DNA of 64,000 nucleotides from Methanosarcinaceae archaeon (lineage in GTDB: Archaea; Halobacteriota; Methanosarcinia; Methanosarcinales; Methanosarcinaceae): the NCBI GenBank assembly GCA_020055655.1, contig JAIPUR010000011.1, positions 1-64,000 on the forward strand, read 5' to 3'. Shown in pieces: positions 59,888-64,000 of the stretch. The position numbers and the translations under genes are program-made. How positions within the stretch are numbered: position 1 is the stretch's first letter; each line of letters opens with the position of its first letter. The notes under the pieces were generated by a model, which did not search any database, had not been told where the DNA came from, and saw only the letters and a program-made list of their open reading frames with translations.

Positions 59888-59949
59888 ACAAAATTATTTT
59901 TGATAAGGGGACATTCCCCTTCTTATTTTAGAAAAACGGAGTTGATACT

Positions 59950-60291
59950 ATCGGAGATGTTGAAGAAATTACCAGGATAGCTGTTGTAAGATGTGATGTC
60001 GTATCTGAAGCATGTCCGGGTATCGGCTGTTTTAAAGCATTCAATAAAAGAACCGTACAATTCAAAGATTACGATGAGAATACCGAAATGATAGCATTCT
60101 TCACATGTGGAGGATGTTCAGGTCGCAGAGTTTACCGCCTGGTGAAGTCACTGAAAAAACACGATGCTGATATAGTCCACTTAAGCTCCTGCATGCAAAT
60201 GCAAAACTATCCAAAATGTCCTCACATTGACGAAATAAAGAAAACGATAACTGATGCGGGGATGGAAATTGTTGAAGGAACCCATCATTAA
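59950..60291 (+). CDS. CGGC-domain protein (metal/redox)
   Basis: About 113 residues. [20 protein letters not shown] with a Cys pair, then [15 protein letters not shown] (the CGGC motif) and [18 protein letters not shown], all Cys likely ligands. Role unknown; family suggests metal handling or sulfur chemistry. No ATG, GTG or TTG lies in frame between the stop at 59929 and ATG 60088, yet the conserved region begins well before; GGAGTTGAT at 59938-59946 suggests ATC 59950 as start. Confidence 0.82.
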   Translation: MGDVEEITRIAVVRCDVVSEACPGIGCFKAFNKRTVQFKDYDENTEMIAFFTCGGCSGRRVYRLVKSLKKHDADIVHLSSCMQMQNYPKCPHIDEIKKTITDAGMEIVEGTHH

Positions 60292-60311
60292 AAACAACAG
60301 GAGATAAAAAT

Positions 60312-60680
60312 ATGGCTCAAAGAATGATAGTTAAAATTGACGAAGAGAAGTGTACAGGATGTGGAAAATGTGTATCTCCCTGTGCTGAAGGTGCAATACA
60401 GATCATCGATGGCAAGGCAAAGGTCGTTGCTGAAGAACTCTGTGATGGAATGGGATTCTGTCTTGGTGTCTGCCCGGAAGATGCTATTACAATAGAGAAA
60501 AGAGAAGCTGTACCTTTTGACCTTCGAAAAGCAGAAGCTCAGCCAAAGACAACTGATGTTTCTATCAAGTGTTTCAGCTGCGGTTGCGGAGAAGATAAAG
60601 GATACCTCATGCCAATGAGACATAAAATGGAAAGTCTCTGGGTTTGTACACGCTGCCTTCCACGCCTGATACACGGATGA
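60312..60680 (+). CDS. Ferredoxin-type iron-sulfur protein with C-terminal Cys-rich tail
   Basis: 122 residues. First cluster site [11 protein letters not shown]; second [12 protein letters not shown], in which Met replaces the second Cys, a pattern known in some ferredoxin-like proteins. The tail has CFSCGCG and VCTRC, a possible extra cluster or zinc site. Strong GGAGAT ribosome binding site. An electron carrier for the sulfite-reductase-like protein is inferred from position. Confidence 0.9.
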   Translation: MAQRMIVKIDEEKCTGCGKCVSPCAEGAIQIIDGKAKVVAEELCDGMGFCLGVCPEDAITIEKREAVPFDLRKAEAQPKTTDVSIKCFSCGCGEDKGYLMPMRHKMESLWVCTRCLPRLIHG

Positions 60681-60687
60681 ATTAACA

Positions 60688-61668
60688 ATGCCACTCAATA
60701 TCGAACTAAGAGATGTCGTAGATCATCTCTGCGACTATACGTTTAATTTCCACTGGCATGAACAGGCTCTGGACCCTGATTCGGTGATACCCTCACAAAA
60801 AGGAACGGAATATAGTTATAGGGATCTTGTAAATGCATTGAAGAAAGGAGATTTCGTGCACATCAAGGGTGATGTGGGTAAGAACTTTGCGTATAGCTTC
60901 GGAGCTGATCTGGAACATTTTGGCGGAAGTGGAGATATTGAAAGGGCAGGTAGAATAATTGTTGATGGTAATTTAGGTCCTGAAGCTGCAATGGGAATGG
61001 TCTCAGGAGCAATATATGTTGCAGGCAGGATTGCAGAGCCATTGGGGAATATTGTTGAAGTGATATCTGACATGGAATCTTACAGAAAATTCCGCTCAAT
61101 TACAGACATTGTATGCAATGGACTTGGAAATGATACATTGCTTGGAAACAAGTTAAATGAAAAAGAAAGAACAATGGTGATAGATGACGGAATAATTCGT
61201 GGAACGATTGCTGCACGCTGCAATAAATTCTTCAAGATCACTGTAAACGGCGATGTATACAATGGAACAGGAGTGCTCATGCGAGACGGTACTGTCATTG
61301 TAAATGGAAATGCAGGTATGAACACAGGAGCCCATTTAGACGGCGGCACTGTAGTTATCCATGGAAATACAGGAGAGTTTGCAGGTGCTTATATGAAAAA
61401 TGGCACACTGGCATTTATTAATGCTAAAGGACATATTGGCGCTGAAATGACCGGAGGCATAATTTACTCCAAGAATAAGGTCAAAGCTAATCCACCAATT
61501 GAAAAAAGCAGAATGAAAGGTGAAGATAGTACACTGATCAGGAAGCTTATGGATGTTGGACGCGTTGAATCAATGATCTACAATAAATACGAGATTGGAG
61601 AAGAAAAAGATAAATATGCAGAGGTCCGTATGCGTGACGGTTCAGTAATTATGAGAAAGCTAGATTAG
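60688..61668 (+). CDS. GXGXG-repeat protein (glutamate-synthase C-terminal / FwdC-like)
   Basis: 326-residue protein. The middle consists of a right-handed beta-helix with repeated G-x-G-x-G strands (GTVIVNGNAGMNTGAHLDGG, GTVVIHGNTGEFAGAYMKNG, GHIGAEMTGG), as in the glutamate synthase alpha-subunit end and formylmethanofuran dehydrogenase subunit C. It lacks the catalytic parts of either. Seven bases after the ferredoxin gene; last gene of the operon. Confidence 0.88.
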   Translation: MPLNIELRDVVDHLCDYTFNFHWHEQALDPDSVIPSQKGTEYSYRDLVNALKKGDFVHIKGDVGKNFAYSFGADLEHFGGSGDIERAGRIIVDGNLGPEAAMGMVSGAIYVAGRIAEPLGNIVEVISDMESYRKFRSITDIVCNGLGNDTLLGNKLNEKERTMVIDDGIIRGTIAARCNKFFKITVNGDVYNGTGVLMRDGTVIVNGNAGMNTGAHLDGGTVVIHGNTGEFAGAYMKNGTLAFINAKGHIGAEMTGGIIYSKNKVKANPPIEKSRMKGEDSTLIRKLMDVGRVESMIYNKYEIGEEKDKYAEVRMRDGSVIMRKLD

Positions 61669-61723
61669 GCTTTCCCATAAGCAATTTCATTATAAGTTCT
61701 ATTTTGCTTAATTCTATTTAGCT

Positions 61724-63163
61724 CTATTTTATTTCCAGGAATTTTAGCATATTTGTACCACCAGCCCTTCCGTGTCCGGTGGACTGCCCACGCGTTAATA
61801 TGACCATGTCTCCCTTTTGGGCTACTCCCATATCTTTCAGAAAATCTACAGAGTTGCATTCCCAATTCTCGACATCCACATCCACGTATATAGGATATAC
61901 TGCATACTGCAAAGCAAGCCGCTCACATGTTTCAGGATAACGACTGAATGCGAATATCCACTTATCAGGCCTAAAGCGGGAAATACTTCGCGGAGTTTTT
62001 CCAGATACGGTTGGAGTTACCACGAATTTTATAGGAAGAGACCAGAGTGCATCATTCACCTGCATGGAGATCATATCCTCCACATCAGGATGACGCTTAT
62101 TGATGGCTTTTTTCATGAGCTCGAGGCCAATCGTGGATTTGCCTCTCCATATTTCAGTTTCCTTAGCTATTTTTGCCATCATCTTTACAGTTTCAATGGG
62201 ATACTTACCCACTGCAGTCTCTGCTGAAAGCATCACAGCATCCGTACCATCTATAATAGCATTTGCAACATCTGTGGCTTCAGCTCTTGTAGGACGGATA
62301 TTCTCTATCATGGATTCAAGCATCTGGGTTGCGGTTATTACAGGCGTACATGCGATGTTAGCCTTGTGAATTATCTCTTTTTGAACAATTGGGACTTCCT
62401 GTATGGGTATTTCCACACCGAGATCTCCTCTGGCTATCATTACTGCATCGGTTTCCTGCAATATGGAATCAATGTTATTAACTGCCCTCTCGCGCTCGAT
62501 CTTTGAAACAATGAAAACTTCTTTTCCTTTATCTGCTGCGTAATCCCTTACCTGGATAATATCTTCTTTTGACTCAATAAAAGATAAGCAGAATATATCA
62601 AGTCCTACCTCAAGTCCAAAATCAACGATCTCCAGATCCCTTCCGGTTATAGGATTTATGAATATTTTAGAACCAGGAAGATTCAGGCCTTTGTTAGAGT
62701 ATAATGGACCACCTATAATGACATCACAAAAAACATCTTCTCCTTCGATATCATTGCACTGGAGCTGAATGAAACCGTCATTAAGATAAATTGATTTGTC
62801 AACTGACAGACTATCTGCAAGCTGATGATAATGAACGGGGATCAATGAATCTGTACTGTCAACATGTCTTGGTGTAAGAAGTACATTCTGACCTTTTTCC
62901 AGGATCATTGGTTCATCTTTGATAGTCCCGATCCTGATCTTAGGTCCTGGCAAGTCAGCCATGATAGCAACCACCATATCAAGCTCAGCAGAAACATCAC
63001 GAATTCTCTTGATTACTTCACGGTGATGTTCCAGATCACCATGGGAAAAATTCAGTCTGGCAACATTCATGCCACTGATGATCAGCTCTTTTAATACTTC
63101 CTCTGAGGAGGACGCAGGGCCAATCGTACATACTATCTTGGTTTTATGGTCTGGTAATTGCAT
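61724..63163 (-). CDS. pyk: Pyruvate kinase
   Basis: Converts phosphoenolpyruvate and ADP to pyruvate and ATP. 479 residues. KTKIVCTIGPASSSEEVLKEL, MNVARLNFSHGDLEHH, the active-site Lys region VSKIERERAVNNID, GDLGVEIPIQEVP and ATQMLESMIENIRPTRAEATDVANA are diagnostic. ATG 63163 has GGTGGG upstream; the upstream start at 63220 adds 19 unrelated residues. Confidence 0.96.
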   Translation of the reverse strand: MQLPDHKTKIVCTIGPASSSEEVLKELIISGMNVARLNFSHGDLEHHREVIKRIRDVSAELDMVVAIMADLPGPKIRIGTIKDEPMILEKGQNVLLTPRHVDSTDSLIPVHYHQLADSLSVDKSIYLNDGFIQLQCNDIEGEDVFCDVIIGGPLYSNKGLNLPGSKIFINPITGRDLEIVDFGLEVGLDIFCLSFIESKEDIIQVRDYAADKGKEVFIVSKIERERAVNNIDSILQETDAVMIARGDLGVEIPIQEVPIVQKEIIHKANIACTPVITATQMLESMIENIRPTRAEATDVANAIIDGTDAVMLSAETAVGKYPIETVKMMAKIAKETEIWRGKSTIGLELMKKAINKRHPDVEDMISMQVNDALWSLPIKFVVTPTVSGKTPRSISRFRPDKWIFAFSRYPETCERLALQYAVYPIYVDVDVENWECNSVDFLKDMGVAQKGDMVILTRGQSTGHGRAGGTNMLKFLEIK

Positions 63164-63319
63164 TTTCCCACCGGATAATACATTCAACCTTTTTCCTAAT
63201 ATAATTATGGAACTGCTCAAAAAATGCCATTCTTTGCAGTATATAAGCGGTTTTATATGCGGTTGAACTCAAAAAGGTTAATATAGATATAACTTGAAAA
63301 TAATTAAAGGGGTTTAATA

Positions 63320-64000
63320 ATGACAAATATAAAAAATGAACTCACAGATAATCAAAAACAGGAGCTTTCTGATATTTTTGGTCATGGTGTTAATTTCAGG
63401 GAGAGGGAAAGGAAATTCTATACCCATGATGTGGGAGCATTACCCTCACTTGTGAAAGGAATGCTTGGAAACACTACACCTGCTGCTGTTGTTAAAGTGA
63501 AAGATGAAGAAAAAGCCATAGAGCTTGTTAATTTTGCACGTAAGCATAAGATACCCATTGTACCAAGAGCCGGGGCATCTTCCGGATATGGAGGAATTAT
63601 CCCCACTAATGGTGGAATAATTGCTGATGTAACTCCCATGAAGGAGATCATCAGTGTTGATAAAGAGAATATGAAGGCCACCGTTGGTGCTGGAATTATA
63701 TGGTACCATCTTGAAACAAAACTTAACGAACAAGACCTTGCAGTCCAGGCAGTTCCTTCAAGTGCACTTTCTGCAACTGTTGGTGGCTGGCTTGCACAGA
63801 ATGGTATAGGTCATGGAAGTTATGAATACGGCTGGTCCCAGGATACAATGGAATCAGCAAGGGTTGTTCTGCCAAACGGAGATGTGAAGGATATATCAGG
63901 AAAAGAACTTGATAAGATAATCGGCACCATGGGAACCACCGGCATAATCACGCAAGTCACCCTGAATCTGCGCAAATATGAGAAAACTGCTGCCATTTCT
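63320..64000 (+). CDS. GlcD-type FAD-binding oxidoreductase, 3'-truncated by window end
   Basis: Open frame from ATG 63320 (GGGG upstream) with no stop before base 64000, so at least 227 residues of a longer protein. The PCMH-type FAD domain is clear: IPIVPRAGASSGYGGIIPTNG, VGAGIIWYHLE, SALSATVGGWLAQNGIGHGS and VVLPNGDV. Family members oxidise glycolate, D-lactate or similar 2-hydroxyacids. Divergent from pyk, whose product pyruvate would be the oxidation product of lactate. Substrate not decidable here. Confidence 0.88.
   Translation, partial: MTNIKNELTDNQKQELSDIFGHGVNFRERERKFYTHDVGALPSLVKGMLGNTTPAAVVKVKDEEKAIELVNFARKHKIPIVPRAGASSGYGGIIPTNGGIIADVTPMKEIISVDKENMKATVGAGIIWYHLETKLNEQDLAVQAVPSSALSATVGGWLAQNGIGHGSYEYGWSQDTMESARVVLPNGDVKDISGKELDKIIGTMGTTGIITQVTLNLRKYEKTAAIS

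Noticed and set aside
60688-61668. True formylmethanofuran dehydrogenase subunit C
   Set aside because: Only the beta-helix is shared; no other fmd/fwd genes are nearby and the N-terminal region differs.

Overview
This 64-kb window comes from a methanogenic archaeon of the Methanosarcinaceae, most likely a salt-tolerant methylotroph of the Methanolobus / Methanococcoides / Methanohalophilus group. The signs are an archaeal RNA polymerase operon with split rpoB and rpoA genes, Kae1/Bud32, the archaeal pantoate kinase and phosphopantothenate synthetase, an archaellin, MtaA/MtaC-like corrinoid proteins, PGF-pre-PGF surface proteins, and a pathway making glycine betaine from glycine. The genus is inferred from gene content and not proven. 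The DNA is moderately AT-rich with archaeal promoters (TATA boxes) and strong GGAGGTGA-type ribosome binding sites.

Layout. 1-5422: two related surface proteins (one cut by the window edge, one a large subtilisin-like protease). 5462-8185: Kae1, Bud32, XTP pyrophosphatase and a pilin-like membrane protein. 8240-14416 (minus strand): an archaellin with an inserted domain, a cyclase-family hydrolase, a PHP phosphatase, a TPR protein, then an RNA methyltransferase, an unknown protein and a Vms1-like ribosome-rescue factor. 14547-15129: a decayed formylglycine-generating-enzyme-like lipoprotein gene. 15235-19809: coenzyme A synthesis (CoaBC, pantoate kinase, phosphopantothenate synthetase) interrupted by an SPFH protein and followed by an HD hydrolase. 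19825-28789: S-adenosyl compound metabolism and betaine synthesis: a deaminase, bacterial-type MetK, bacterial-type AhcY, the two betaine methyltransferases, a PfkB (adenosine) kinase, then a second, archaeal-type AhcY. 28987-42660: a tRNA-Lys gene and the RNA polymerase / ribosomal protein / elongation factor operon. 42763-48009 (minus strand): a candidate corrinoid-linked sensory system (DUF1638-histidine kinase, MtaA-like protein, two corrinoid proteins) and a ThiF/ThiS-like pair. 48010-53469: possible structured RNA, tRNA-Arg, a chemoreceptor remnant, small proteins, HAD hydrolase, geranylgeranyl reductase, ACT regulator and a homocitrate/Re-citrate synthase-like enzyme. 53771-58400: a bacterial-type monomeric isocitrate dehydrogenase with its own intrinsic terminator, a TatD-like hydrolase and glycerate kinase. 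58491-61668: PspC protein and an HxlR regulator divergent from a small sulfite-reductase-like / CGGC / ferredoxin / GXGXG redox cluster. 61724-64000: pyruvate kinase and the start of a GlcD-type flavoprotein.

The most striking items are: (1) the corrinoid kinase cluster, where the methyltransferase-like protein lacks the usual zinc ligands and one corrinoid paralogue has Phe in place of the cobalt-binding His; (2) the betaine cassette carrying nearly its own SAM cycle, preceded by four tandem 25-bp repeats; (3) an archaellin with a cupredoxin-like insertion; (4) a perfect 10-bp inverted repeat bracketing the TATA box of the RNA polymerase operon; and (5) three genes, including rpoB2, whose conserved 5' ends offer no ATG, GTG or TTG start where the Shine-Dalgarno sequence predicts initiation.
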